Position numbers and translations under genes: made by a program. A stretch of DNA of 43,485 nucleotides, taken from positions 1-43,485 of the forward strand of contig JAGOFZ010000002.1 of NCBI GenBank assembly GCA_017996955.1, in the 5' to 3' direction. The stretch comes from Longilinea sp. (GTDB taxonomy: Bacteria; Chloroflexota; Anaerolineae; Anaerolineales; Anaerolineaceae). Positions 23,993-32,398 of the stretch are shown in pieces. The notes beneath the pieces were generated by a model. That model ran no database searches, had not been told where the DNA came from, and was given only the letters and a program-made list of their open reading frames with translations. Every line of letters begins with the position of its first letter. Within the stretch, counting starts at the first letter, position 1.

Positions 23993-25834
23993 TTACTTCG
24001 CCTCCTGCGTGGTGATTTGATCACAGATCCATTTGGCGGTCAAAGGCATACCGTCAATATGGGCAACAGAAATCAATTTGGATGTGCAATCGGGGATATT
24101 GAGCCGCAAAATCTGGTGCAGTTGACCATCGCGGTTCATTTCCACAACATAGATACGGTCGTGGTTGCGGATGAAGTCGTAGACTTCATCAGAGAAGGGG
24201 ATCGCGCGCACCCGCAGGTAATCGGCGGGCAGGTTATGATCCGCCTGGAGGCAGTCGAGCGCTTCGATAATCGCCGGGTCGGTAGAGCCTACCGAGAGGA
24301 TGCCAATGCGGGCGCCCTGGCGGCTCTGGATGACGGGTTTGACCAGTTGATTGCGGGCGGTTTCGAATTTTTTGGCGATGCGGTTGAGGACGCGTTCCCA
24401 GACATCGGGCTCTTCGCTGTAGCGGGCATATTCATCATGTCCGGTACCACGCGCAAAGTAGGCGCTGCGGGGGTGGCGGTTGCCAGCCACGGTGCGGTAG
24501 GGGATGCCATCGTTATCAATATCCAGGTAGCGGCCCCAATCGCCGTTGCGTTCTTTGATCATTTTCTCAAGATCTTCTTCCCACAGCACTTTGCCACGAT
24601 CCATGGGTTGATCGGGGTATTCAAAGGCGGGGGTCATCCAGTAGTTCATGCCCAGGTCGAGATCCGACATGACGAGGACGGGAGTCTGGTAGCGCTCGGC
24701 ATAGTCGAGGGCGCGCCAGCCGAACTCGAAACATTCCTGGACGGAGCCGGGGAAGAGCAGGATGAACTGGGTATCGCCATGGCCAATGAAGTAGGCCTCG
24801 GTGATATCGCACTGGGCGGTGCGGGTGGGCAGGCCCGTGCTGGGGCCAACCCGCTGTACATCCCAGATGACGAGCGGAACCTCGGCATAGTAGGCCAGGC
24901 TGAGGTACTCAGCCATCAGGCTGAGGCCCGGGCCAGAGGTGGCGGTCATGGCGCGCAGGCCGGCAAAGCCAGCGCCCACAATCATGCCGGCAGCAGCCAG
25001 TTCATCTTCGGCCTGAACCACGGCAAAGGTTTGCTTGCCGGTTTCGGGGTCAGTGCGGAGAGGGGCAGCATAGTCGGTGAAGGATTCAACCAGGGATGAG
25101 GCCGGGGTAATGGGGTACCAGCCGCAGAACTGCATACCGCCATACAGAGAACCCAGCGCACCGGCGGTATTGCCATCGGTCATGATGTAGCCCTTGGTAC
25201 GATCCATGGGGGTTACTTCGTAGGGGTCGGTTTTGGTCAGGTTGGCGGCAGCCCATTCATAGGCGGCGCGCACGGTGCCGAAGTTGGAGTCAATGGCCTT
25301 CTGCTTGCCCTTGAAGTGGACCTCAATGGTCTGGCGTAGTACGTCCAGGGGCATCTTCAGCAGATAGCCCACTACACCTACATAGACCATGTTGGCGATA
25401 TAGTCGCGCAAGCCGGGAGCGACTTCGGACTCTTTGACAAGCTGCTTGACCGGCATGGGGTAGGCAATAATATCCGGGCGCAGCTCGGTCAGTTTGATGT
25501 CATCGGCATAAATCAGCACACCACCGGGGACAATAAAGCCAACTTCTTTGGCAATGGTGGCAGGGTTCATGGCGACCACAATGTCGTCACGTTCCAGGCG
25601 GGCCAGGTAGCCGTCTTTGCTCAGGCGCAGGGAATACCAGGTGGGCTGCCCCTGGATATTGGAAGGGAAGATATTTTTCCCCGATACCGGGATGCCCATG
25701 CGGAAAAATGCGCGCAGGAGGATATTATTTGCCGTAGCGCTCCCCGAGCCATTGATCGTGCTAAAAGTAATGCAAAAGTCGTTGACGATCGGCTTACGGG
25801 CCGGGCTGGCAGGTGCAGGGGTTTCTTCAGCCAT
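23993..25834 (-). CDS. korA: 2-oxoacid:ferredoxin oxidoreductase, fused gamma-alpha subunit
   Basis: A 613-residue protein. The first 190 residues are the gamma domain (GSGSATANNILLRAFFRMG). The remainder is the alpha subunit with GNTAGALGSLYGGMQFCGWYPITPASSLVE and SGPGLSLMAEYLSLAYYAEVP. The fused form pairs with the separate beta gene. GAGGAG lies before the ATG at 25834; an upstream start adds four residues. It follows the GntR/FCD gene in the same direction, which probably governs it. Confidence 0.93.
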   Translation of the reverse strand: MAEETPAPASPARKPIVNDFCITFSTINGSGSATANNILLRAFFRMGIPVSGKNIFPSNIQGQPTWYSLRLSKDGYLARLERDDIVVAMNPATIAKEVGFIVPGGVLIYADDIKLTELRPDIIAYPMPVKQLVKESEVAPGLRDYIANMVYVGVVGYLLKMPLDVLRQTIEVHFKGKQKAIDSNFGTVRAAYEWAAANLTKTDPYEVTPMDRTKGYIMTDGNTAGALGSLYGGMQFCGWYPITPASSLVESFTDYAAPLRTDPETGKQTFAVVQAEDELAAAGMIVGAGFAGLRAMTATSGPGLSLMAEYLSLAYYAEVPLVIWDVQRVGPSTGLPTRTAQCDITEAYFIGHGDTQFILLFPGSVQECFEFGWRALDYAERYQTPVLVMSDLDLGMNYWMTPAFEYPDQPMDRGKVLWEEDLEKMIKERNGDWGRYLDIDNDGIPYRTVAGNRHPRSAYFARGTGHDEYARYSEEPDVWERVLNRIAKKFETARNQLVKPVIQSRQGARIGILSVGSTDPAIIEALDCLQADHNLPADYLRVRAIPFSDEVYDFIRNHDRIYVVEMNRDGQLHQILRLNIPDCTSKLISVAHIDGMPLTAKWICDQITTQEAK

Positions 25835-25882
25835 AGCTCTCCTCAATAGGTGTACTGAACAGTGATGGTAAATATTCGGGGG

Positions 25883-26581
25883 CTACTCAAATTTTTGAGC
25901 GCCGTCCGATTTTGAACGTTCGTAAATCAGGTTCATATGATCGATCAGAGCCTGATAACCGGTGGCGAAATCGCCAACGCAAATCGCTTCAACCATGCGA
26001 TCATGGTATTCCCAGACACGCTTGAGATAGACCATGTCAGTATAGACGTTCAGGCCGATTGCCTCATACATATCCCAGTAGGCTTCCAGCAGGCCGGTGA
26101 CAAAGGGATTGTTGAGGCGGCGGTAGATGAGCAAGTGCAGGTCGCGATGTTCAGCGTGGGGGATTTGCGGCGTGGGGCGGTTGAGCCGGGCCTGAGCGCT
26201 TTGGACCAGCGCTCGCAGTTCGGCGTGATCTTCGAGCTTGAGCAGGCTGACCGCCGCCATATAATAGGACATTTCCAGGTGGTTGCGCAGATCAGAGAAA
26301 GCGCGGAAAGACCTGGTATCCAGCGAGACGGCATAACCCAGGCTGGTGAGCACGGCGGGCTTAAAGCGGTAGGGCAGGCGGCGGATGCCGACCTTGGGAC
26401 GCACTTCCACCACCCCCAGCGTCCGGGCGACTTCGAGCTGTTCACGCAAGCTGGCAATACTGACCCCAAGCTGCTGGCTTAACTCAGAAAGCGGCGGCAG
26501 CCTATCCCCCTCCGCATCGGTCCGCTCCGTCAGATATTGCAAAAAAGCTGATTGTTCCAGCACGTTACGCTCACGCAGCAT
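25883..26581 (-). CDS. GntR-family regulator, FCD (FadR-like) type
   Basis: A 232-residue regulator with a winged helix at the N-terminus (LPPLSELSQQLGVSIASLREQLEVA) and an all-helical FCD ligand domain containing DLRNHLEMSYYMAAV and late histidines typical of metal-dependent acid binding. FCD proteins usually respond to carboxylic acids. It lies 48 nt upstream of korA and is likely the first gene of that operon, so it may sense the oxoacid or a product. Ligand is unknown. Confidence 0.9.
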   Translation of the reverse strand: MLRERNVLEQSAFLQYLTERTDAEGDRLPPLSELSQQLGVSIASLREQLEVARTLGVVEVRPKVGIRRLPYRFKPAVLTSLGYAVSLDTRSFRAFSDLRNHLEMSYYMAAVSLLKLEDHAELRALVQSAQARLNRPTPQIPHAEHRDLHLLIYRRLNNPFVTGLLEAYWDMYEAIGLNVYTDMVYLKRVWEYHDRMVEAICVGDFATGYQALIDHMNLIYERSKSDGAQKFE

Positions 26582-26602
26582 GGCGAGCAGCCTCTTTTTG
26601 AT

Positions 26603-26612
26603 TGATTAATCA
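26603..26612. promoter_or_regulatory. 10-bp palindrome, GntR operator candidate
   Basis: TGATTAATCA is a perfect palindrome, between the predicted transcription start and the regulator's ATG (22 nt upstream of it). An autoregulatory site is the simplest reading. Confidence 0.5.
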
Positions 26613-26630
26613 GATTATTACGATGATTGG

Positions 26631-26659
26631 AGTATAGCACGCGGGATAGGGATTGTCAA
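26631..26659 (-). promoter_or_regulatory. Sigma-70-type promoter of the GntR-korAB operon
   Basis: On the minus strand TTGACA (26659-26654) and TATACT (26636-26631) are separated by exactly 17 nt. Transcription would start near 26624. Confidence 0.85.
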
Positions 26660-26718
26660 TCAGGATGAATGTCACGATTGCGGGCGAGGTTTGAGATTGG
26701 GAACACCCCGCTCTACCA

Positions 26719-26747
26719 AAGAGGCGAACCTTACTGGTTCGCCTCTT
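26719..26747. terminator. 12-bp hairpin after leuS, likely terminator
   Basis: AAGAGGCGAACC at 26719-26730 pairs perfectly with GGTTCGCCTCTT at 26736-26747, with a 5-nt loop. It lies downstream of leuS on the minus strand; the T tract after it is short, so strength is uncertain. Confidence 0.75.
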
Positions 26748-26812
26748 GACAGCATGGGTTTTCTATTCAGTTTTGGACCGGGGTGAGCATGTGCACCATC
26801 CGGGCATCGGAA

Positions 26813-29263
26813 TTACACAACGATGTTAACCAAGCGGCCGCGGACATAGACAACCTGGCGCGGAGGCTTGCCTTCCAGATGTTTCTGGATCACCTCGCTG
26901 GACAGGGCGGCGGCTTTGGCGGCTTCTTCGGTTACATCGGCGGGCAGGGTGATGCGGTCACGCACTTTGCCATTGACCTGGACGACCAGGGTAATCTCAT
27001 CTTCAGCAGCAGCAGCCTCATCCACAGCGGGCCAGAGCTGGTTGTGGATGGAATAGGGCTTGCCCAGGCGTGCCCACAGCTCTTCAGAGATGTGCGGGCA
27101 GATGGGCGCCAACATTTTCAAGTAGAGCTCAACGGCTTCGTTCCAAGCAGGGCTGTTCCACAGACCGGCTGATTTGACGCGCAGCATTTCGTTCATCAGC
27201 TCCATCAAGGATGAGACGATCGTGTTGAACTCAAAGGCCTGATAGTCGCGTGTGACGGAGCGCAGGGTTTGATGAACCTTGCGGCGCAACTGGCGCACCA
27301 GAACGGGATCGGGCGCGGCCATGGGAGCAGGGTCAATGACAGCCGACCAGACCCGGCGCAGCCAGCGAGAGGTGCCCTCAATGCCGCCGCTGGACCAGGG
27401 ACCGCCCATTTCCCAGCGGCAGAAGAACATCAGGAAGGCGCGGATGGTGTCGGCACCATAGGCATCCACCAGATCATCGGGAGCGATCACGTTGCCGCGG
27501 CTCTTGGACATTTTTTCGCCGTCTTCTCCCAGCACCATGCCCTGATTGCGCAGGCGCAGCATGCCGGAGTGGCCCTCGGTGATGCCAACATCACGGCAGG
27601 CTTTGTGGAAGAAGCGGGTGTAAATCAGGTGCATGGTGGCATGTTCAATGCCGCCGGTGTAGGTATCTACAGGCATCCAGTAGTCATATTCTTCCGGCGG
27701 GAAGGGGTACTGGTCGCTCATGCCTTTGTTCAAATAGCCCAGGTGATACCAGGACGAGCACATGAAGGTATCCATGGTGTCGGTTTCGCGCTCGGCAGGG
27801 CCACCGCACTGTGGGCAGGTGGTAAACCGCCAGGTGGGGTGCAGCTTGAGGGGGCTTTCGCCAGTGGGCTTCCATTCCACATCATCGGGCAGCAGAACAG
27901 GCAACTGGCTTTCGGGCACAGCCACCGGGCCGCAGGCCGGGCAGTAGACGATCGGGATGGGGGCGCCCCAGTAGCGCTGACGGGAGATCAACCAGTCACG
28001 CAGCTTGTAGTTAACCGCACCGTTGCCCAATCCACGCGCTTCCAGGTAGCCTACGGCGCGCTGGAAAGCCTCAGCGCCGGGGGTACCGGTGAGTGGGCCA
28101 GAATTGACCATGTCGCCCGAGGCAGGCACGGCGGCAGTCAGATCTTCCGGGCGAATGGGTTCCAGGTCAGACGGCTGGATAACGATCCGAATGGGCAGGT
28201 TGAATTTGCGGGCAAATTCAAAGTCGCGCTGGTCGTGGGCAGGGACAGCCATGATGGCGCCCGTGCCGTAGGTCATCAAGACGTAATCGGCGATCCAGAT
28301 GGGCACCCGCTCACCATTGACCGGGTTGATGGCGTAGCCGCCGGTGAAGACGCCGGTTTTTTCTTTGTCGGCAGCCTCACGCTGCACATCGGTCTGGCGG
28401 GTGGCCTGTTCGATGTAGGCCTGCACCAGAGGGCGCTGCGCCTCTGAGGTAATCTCAGCAACCAGGGGATGTTCCGGCGCCAGGACCATGAAGGTGACAC
28501 CCCACAACGTATCGGGGCGGGTGGTGAAGACGGTCAGCGGGGAGCCGGTTTCCGTGGTAAAGGTCACGTGGGCGCCATTGGAGCGGCCAATCCAGTTGGT
28601 TTGCAGCACGCGCACCGTTTCAGGCCAATCCAGGCCTTCGTAAGAGAGCAATTCTTCGGCGTAGCGGGTGGTGCGGAAGAACCATTGGTCCAGGTTTTTC
28701 TTGATGACCGGGGTGCCGCAGCGCTCGCAGTGACGGTCATCGCCCCAGACCTGCTCGCGGGCTAGGGTGGTGTTGCACTTGGGGCACCAGTCCACCGGGG
28801 AGTGTTTGCGGTAAGCCAGCCCGTTCTTGTAGAACTGGACGAAGAACCACTGCGTCCAGCGGTAATAAGCCGGGTCGCAGGTGACGATCTCGCGCCGCCA
28901 GTCAAACATGGCGCCCATCCGGCGCATTTGCTTGCGCATGCGCTCGATGTTTGCCATAGTGCGGATGCGGGGGTGAATGTTATCGCGGATGGCGGCGTTT
29001 TCGGCAGGCAGGCCGAAGGCGTCAAACCCCATGGGAAACAGGACATTGTAGCCCTGCATGCGCATGAAGCGCGCCTGGGCATCTGAGGGGGTCATGGCGT
29101 ACCAGTGGCCGATATGGAGGTCTCCAGAGGGATAGGGAAGCATGGTCAGGGCGTAATGTTTGGGACGGGCGGGATCCACGTCAGCCTCGTAGAGGCGATC
29201 AGCGGCCCAGCGGGCCTGCCATCTGGCTTCAATTTCTGCGGGATTGTAGATTTGTTCGCTCAT
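26813..29263 (-). CDS. leuS: Leucyl-tRNA synthetase
   Basis: An 816-residue class I synthetase that charges tRNA-Leu. HIGH is at 50-53 within PYPSGDLHIGH, and KMSKS is at 584-588. The editing CP1 domain carries TTRPDTLWGVTF, and there is a zinc site with CPKCN and CERCG around residues 165-190. A second CPAC and CPQC pair follows later. GGAGGTG lies 4 nt before the ATG. Expression is preceded by a leucine T-box leader (29318-29580), so it should rise when uncharged tRNA-Leu accumulates. Confidence 0.98.
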   Translation of the reverse strand: MSEQIYNPAEIEARWQARWAADRLYEADVDPARPKHYALTMLPYPSGDLHIGHWYAMTPSDAQARFMRMQGYNVLFPMGFDAFGLPAENAAIRDNIHPRIRTMANIERMRKQMRRMGAMFDWRREIVTCDPAYYRWTQWFFVQFYKNGLAYRKHSPVDWCPKCNTTLAREQVWGDDRHCERCGTPVIKKNLDQWFFRTTRYAEELLSYEGLDWPETVRVLQTNWIGRSNGAHVTFTTETGSPLTVFTTRPDTLWGVTFMVLAPEHPLVAEITSEAQRPLVQAYIEQATRQTDVQREAADKEKTGVFTGGYAINPVNGERVPIWIADYVLMTYGTGAIMAVPAHDQRDFEFARKFNLPIRIVIQPSDLEPIRPEDLTAAVPASGDMVNSGPLTGTPGAEAFQRAVGYLEARGLGNGAVNYKLRDWLISRQRYWGAPIPIVYCPACGPVAVPESQLPVLLPDDVEWKPTGESPLKLHPTWRFTTCPQCGGPAERETDTMDTFMCSSWYHLGYLNKGMSDQYPFPPEEYDYWMPVDTYTGGIEHATMHLIYTRFFHKACRDVGITEGHSGMLRLRNQGMVLGEDGEKMSKSRGNVIAPDDLVDAYGADTIRAFLMFFCRWEMGGPWSSGGIEGTSRWLRRVWSAVIDPAPMAAPDPVLVRQLRRKVHQTLRSVTRDYQAFEFNTIVSSLMELMNEMLRVKSAGLWNSPAWNEAVELYLKMLAPICPHISEELWARLGKPYSIHNQLWPAVDEAAAAEDEITLVVQVNGKVRDRITLPADVTEEAAKAAALSSEVIQKHLEGKPPRQVVYVRGRLVNIVV

Positions 29264-29317
29264 GCAGCACCTCCGAAAAAGAAAGGAATGTTGGTTTGGG
29301 GTTCCGGGCGGAGAAAC

Positions 29318-29349
29318 AAAAAAGCCCTCGTCCAGACAGGGACGAAGGC
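29318..29349 (-). terminator. Intrinsic terminator of the leuS T-box
   Basis: On the minus strand a 10-bp stem (GCCTTCGTCC pairing with GGACGAGGGC, one G-T pair, 6-nt loop) is followed by TTTTTT. This is the terminator that the T-box antiterminator competes with. Confidence 0.92.
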
Positions 29350-29580
29350 ATGCTCCGCGGTACCACCCTGATTGCCGGTTCGCACACAGCTTGCCGGCCG
29401 CTCAGAACGCTCTAACGGGCGAACCCGTTGCCGGTTACTAGTTTTCACCGGCACAGCCTGCTTCCTGAAAAAGAAGCGCAGCAGGCGAGTTCGATCTGGC
29501 TGATGCTCCGTTGGGCATCGTGTCGGGCTTTCACCTTGCTCTCCCGACTCGCTGACGGATGATCTACTACTCCTGCTCTG
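29318..29580 (-). promoter_or_regulatory. T-box riboswitch, leucine specifier, upstream of leuS
   Basis: The leader starts with a stem-I base (AGCAGG at 29577-29572 pairing with CCTGCT at 29485-29480) and an AGTA-type element. GGTG-GAAAGC follows, then GAA-CTC with specifier CTC at 29489-29487, a leucine codon. The antiterminator box AGGGTGGTACCGCG lies at 29369-29356; its TGGT bulge can pair with an ACCA tRNA end that has discriminator A. The intrinsic terminator and leuS follow. Uncharged tRNA-Leu(GAG) binding would block termination. Confidence 0.95.
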
Positions 29581-29591
29581 GCTTTTGTTTG

Positions 29592-29664
29592 TGGACCCAG
29601 AGGGATTCGAACCCTCGGCCTTCTCAATGCCATTGAGACGCGCTCCCAACTGCGCTATGGGCCC
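29592..29664 (-). tRNA. tRNA-Ala (anticodon GGC)
   Basis: A 73-nt cloverleaf on the minus strand. The acceptor GGGCCCA pairs with TGGGTCC, the anticodon stem TCTCA/TGAGA holds loop ATGGCAT, and the T arm GAGGG-TTCGAAT-CCCTC is intact. Anticodon GGC lies at 29631-29629. The 3' CCA is not encoded. It ends 11 nt before the T-box leader. Confidence 0.96.
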
Positions 29665-29711
29665 ATATAAACTGTTCCGTGCTTGTAAAGTACAGAGGGG
29701 TCAATCCCCAG

Positions 29712-29784
29712 TGGACCTGAGGGGAGTCGAACCCCTGGCCTCCTCAGTGCGATTGAGGCGCGCTCCCAACTGCGCTACAGGCCC
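29712..29784 (-). tRNA. tRNA-Ala (anticodon CGC)
   Basis: A 73-nt cloverleaf on the minus strand, with acceptor GGGCCTG/CAGGTCC, anticodon stem CCTCA/TGAGG and loop ATCGCAC giving anticodon CGC at 29751-29749. It differs from its neighbour mainly in the acceptor and anticodon arms, so the pair probably arose by duplication. CCA is not encoded. Confidence 0.96.
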
Positions 29785-29803
29785 GTTTGATTTGAGTAAG
29801 CCG

Positions 29804-29832
29804 ATTTTACCCGAGAGACTGGGGATTGTCAA
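29804..29832 (-). promoter_or_regulatory. Consensus promoter of the tRNA-Ala/T-box/leuS unit
   Basis: TTGACA (29832-29827) and TAAAAT (29809-29804) on the minus strand with a 17-nt spacer. It sits 19 nt before the first tRNA-Ala. No comparable promoter stands between the tRNAs and the T-box. Confidence 0.88.
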
Positions 29833-29862
29833 GAACGGATTTTGGAAAAATTTGACGATGTT

Positions 29863-29894
29863 TTGACGCCTGTCTGTCAAAATATGTCTATAAT
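29863..29894 (+). promoter_or_regulatory. Promoter candidate for the gene at 29931
   Basis: A perfect TATAAT at 29889-29894 is preceded by TTGACG at 29863-29868, but the 20-nt spacer is longer than usual. The -10 is convincing, the -35 less so. Confidence 0.5.
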
Positions 29895-29930
29895 CATATT
29901 ATTCCCCTGTGATTGCCAAAGGAGTTGATT

Positions 29931-30833
29931 ATGGGCACCATCGGTCAAGAAGTTGGGCGCGGCTGCGGACGATCCATTATCGTTTATATGATTGCCGGGA
30001 TTGTGATGCTCTGCCTGTTTGGCGGGCTGGTGTTGGTTCCGCTGTTTTATGTGATGAGTAATGATACCGTTAGCATCTGGTATCTAATTGTTCCGCTGGG
30101 CCTGTTTTTCCTGATTTTGACCGGAGGCGGGGTTGGTCTGCTGCTCTGGGTGACGGCGGCGCGCAAGCGAACGGTGGACGCCGCCTTTACCCCCTGGGGG
30201 CTGGCTGGCAACAATTATCTGATGACGTTCCGGCAGTATCATGGCTCAGTGCAGGGGCGGCAGGTGGATACCTATTACTACCGGGGTCCCATTCTGGACA
30301 TTGACATTCAGACCAGTCTCAAAACCCGGATGGGCGTCACCGGGCGGCAGGGAGACACAATTTTTCTGGCAAAACTGGCCGGACGCGCTCCAATGCAGTT
30401 ACCGTCAGAGTTGAGCGATTTGACGGTCTTTCCAAGTGACGAAGCCTGGGTGCGTGACCTGGTCAATGACCCGCAGGCAGCGGAAATTTTGCGGCGGCTG
30501 ACGACGCTGAACGGCGATTTCAGCCGGCAGCAGATTCTGCTGCGCCCTGGGACGCTGCGGCTGCAGCTTTCGGGCAGTCACAAGATGATGATTTTCAGCG
30601 CGAACTTTACCCCTGAGCAGGTGAACACCTGGATGCAGGACCTGTTTGCACTGGTGCGCATCATGGAGAGTCTGCCAGCCCCGGCGGTTGAGGAGCCGGT
30701 CAGCGGAGCGGATAACGTTTCCCGCCAAATCCGCAAGGTGAACTGGACGCTGGTGGCTGTGCTGATTGCCGGCGGCGTGATGTTGTGTGCCATTGGGGCC
30801 GGGGTGCTGGCTTATATTCTGGCCAGTCTTTAG
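29931..30833 (+). CDS. Membrane protein of unknown function
   Basis: A 300-residue protein I do not recognise. Two helices lie near the N-terminus (about 18-42 and 48-72), a soluble domain of about 180 residues follows, and the last helix is at about 275-298. The soluble part has an RQVDTYYYRGPILDIDI strand and a later SGSHKMMIFSANF, compatible with a beta-rich domain. Both ends face the cytoplasm or the outside together. AGGAG lies 6-7 nt before the ATG. It precedes a lipoprotein gene in the same direction. Confidence 0.75.
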   Translation: MGTIGQEVGRGCGRSIIVYMIAGIVMLCLFGGLVLVPLFYVMSNDTVSIWYLIVPLGLFFLILTGGGVGLLLWVTAARKRTVDAAFTPWGLAGNNYLMTFRQYHGSVQGRQVDTYYYRGPILDIDIQTSLKTRMGVTGRQGDTIFLAKLAGRAPMQLPSELSDLTVFPSDEAWVRDLVNDPQAAEILRRLTTLNGDFSRQQILLRPGTLRLQLSGSHKMMIFSANFTPEQVNTWMQDLFALVRIMESLPAPAVEEPVSGADNVSRQIRKVNWTLVAVLIAGGVMLCAIGAGVLAYILASL

Positions 30834-30974
30834 GGGAACTGATCCAGACAATTTGCGTTTTACGGGCTGTGGCTGGGAACTTCCCGGCTGCGCCAGGCGT
30901 CTTTATCTCGGCTGTACGCCAGAAGTCTACGTCTGCCAGTCCCATTCAAAGGTCAGTCAAACAAGGAGATAAAG

Positions 30975-31772
30975 ATGAAGTTTAGTTTTCGCCAGATTGT
31001 TTTATTAACCGGCATCGGGATGCTGCTGTGCTCTACATTGGGCTGCGCCATCAACCGGCCAAAAGATGGAGGAGATGAGATCATGGATCCGCAGGGTGTG
31101 ATTGAGAAGGTCAATAATGTCCTTCCCACCGGCTATATTCCAGAACATTTTACGCAAGAAGTTGGCAGTTACGCGCCACAGCCCGGCGATTTTGACCCCA
31201 TGGCCTTTTTCGAGGCTCTGGATGCCCTGACGATCAAGGAAGGCTACCGACTGGATTATGTCTATTATTTTGATGGCTTTGGCGGGTTCCCGGTTTTATA
31301 CGTTCGTCCGGAAGAGCAGGCGCCCTTCAGCAGTGTTGAGGAACTGGATGCCAGTCCCGATGCAGCGTTGATGCGGGATTATATGAGTTATATCCAGCCC
31401 GATGATACCGCTGATGGTTATTATCAATATGTGGTCTTTTCAACCATGGTGCGGCAATTCTATCTGTTCTGGCATTCCAATTACAACGATGTGCAGATTG
31501 TCTGCACATCGGAAAAGATCCGGCAGATTATTGATGCGACGGGTGAGTTCGGATCAGAAATGCCCGTGGACGATAAGGCGAAATCACTACTGATTAACCC
31601 CACCCCCACCGTTGCATTTTTTGATGGTCAGGTCCAGGTTCGTATTGTCACCTTCACCAACTGGGGTGGTTTTTACGAACAGATCTATACCATCTCGCGG
31701 ACAACTCCGGCCGACATTTCCAATGTTGAGGAGAATAATCTGGTGCCGTTTGACTGCGGCGTGATGTTCTAA
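30975..31772 (+). CDS. Lipoprotein of unknown function
   Basis: A 265-residue protein with a lipoprotein signal (basic start, hydrophobic core, lipobox STLGC with Cys24). The mature part has no motif that I can name; it is rich in aromatic residues and Asp, with segments such as RLDYVYYFDGFGG. It would be anchored on the outer face of the membrane. AAGGAG stands 6 nt before the ATG. The 141-nt gap before it holds nothing I recognise. Its stop overlaps the convergent HD gene by 4 nt. Confidence 0.8.
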   Translation: MKFSFRQIVLLTGIGMLLCSTLGCAINRPKDGGDEIMDPQGVIEKVNNVLPTGYIPEHFTQEVGSYAPQPGDFDPMAFFEALDALTIKEGYRLDYVYYFDGFGGFPVLYVRPEEQAPFSSVEELDASPDAALMRDYMSYIQPDDTADGYYQYVVFSTMVRQFYLFWHSNYNDVQIVCTSEKIRQIIDATGEFGSEMPVDDKAKSLLINPTPTVAFFDGQVQVRIVTFTNWGGFYEQIYTISRTTPADISNVEENNLVPFDCGVMF

Positions 31773-32398
31773 GCAACCAGTTTCCAGGTCAGTTTCAGTT
31801 TGCGGTTGAAGACCTGCTCAAATAGGTCGGCCTTATCGAGGGCGGCGGTGGCTTCGGCAGACGGGCGAGTCAGGACGCTGCAACGGAGGGTGACTTTCTT
31901 TTCGCCGATCTGGGCTTCCAGGTCGGCGATTGTGTTTTGATGCAAGCGGTCCAGGCCGTCGGCAATGCGCAGCAGCGCAGCAAGCTGGCTGACCATTTGC
32001 TGCTCGGCAGCAGAGAGGGTGGCAAAATGGTCGTGTTTCTGCGAGGGCAGGGCGCGGCGGTGGTAGCGGGCAATGGAGCCGATGATCAGCCGCGTGCGGG
32101 CGTCAAAGGGCAGCAGATTGGTGTTAAGGATGATTTGGAGCGTGGCTTTATGGTGGCCTTTCCAGCCCTCCAGCCAGCCGATATCATGCAAGACGGCGGC
32201 GCACTGCAGCCAGAAGCGTTCCTGGCTGCCAAGCTGGTGCAGATCGGCGAACAGGTCAAACAGGCGCAAGGACAGGCGGGTGACCTGCTGGGCATGGCGG
32301 GCATCCACTTCGCAAGACTGCGCCAGGTCTAGCGCGGCGGTCCAGGCGACCTGTTGTTCAGGCGTCAGCGGCTGGTGAGGGGTCTGAGGTGGGTTCAT
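31769..32398 (-). CDS. Stand-alone HD domain of the Ppx/GppA C-terminal type
   Basis: A 209-residue protein corresponding to the C-terminal HD domain of exopolyphosphatase. Visible marks are His35 in DARHAQQV, LHDIGW with His71-Asp72, KGHHK, IARYHRRALP, and LLRIADGLDRLHQ. The ASKHA phosphatase domain that normally precedes it is absent, and no frame upstream encodes it. It may hydrolyse a phosphate ester or a nucleotide, or regulate partner proteins. It starts 41 nt inside the end of the CHAD gene, so the two are coupled. Confidence 0.85.
   Translation of the reverse strand: MNPPQTPHQPLTPEQQVAWTAALDLAQSCEVDARHAQQVTRLSLRLFDLFADLHQLGSQERFWLQCAAVLHDIGWLEGWKGHHKATLQIILNTNLLPFDARTRLIIGSIARYHRRALPSQKHDHFATLSAAEQQMVSQLAALLRIADGLDRLHQNTIADLEAQIGEKKVTLRCSVLTRPSAEATAALDKADLFEQVFNRKLKLTWKLVA

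Noticed and set aside
24000-25099. 369-residue open frame on the plus strand
   Set aside because: It is antisense to korA, which has complete family motifs. The translation has no recognisable motif and its composition fits a shadow frame.
27269-28447. 392-residue open frame on the plus strand
   Set aside because: It lies fully inside leuS on the opposite strand and has low-complexity Gly/His/Ala composition.
29665-29711. Promoter for leuS between or inside the tRNA genes
   Set aside because: TTGACC and TTTATA are visible on the minus strand but spaced 27 nt apart, too far for a sigma-70 promoter.
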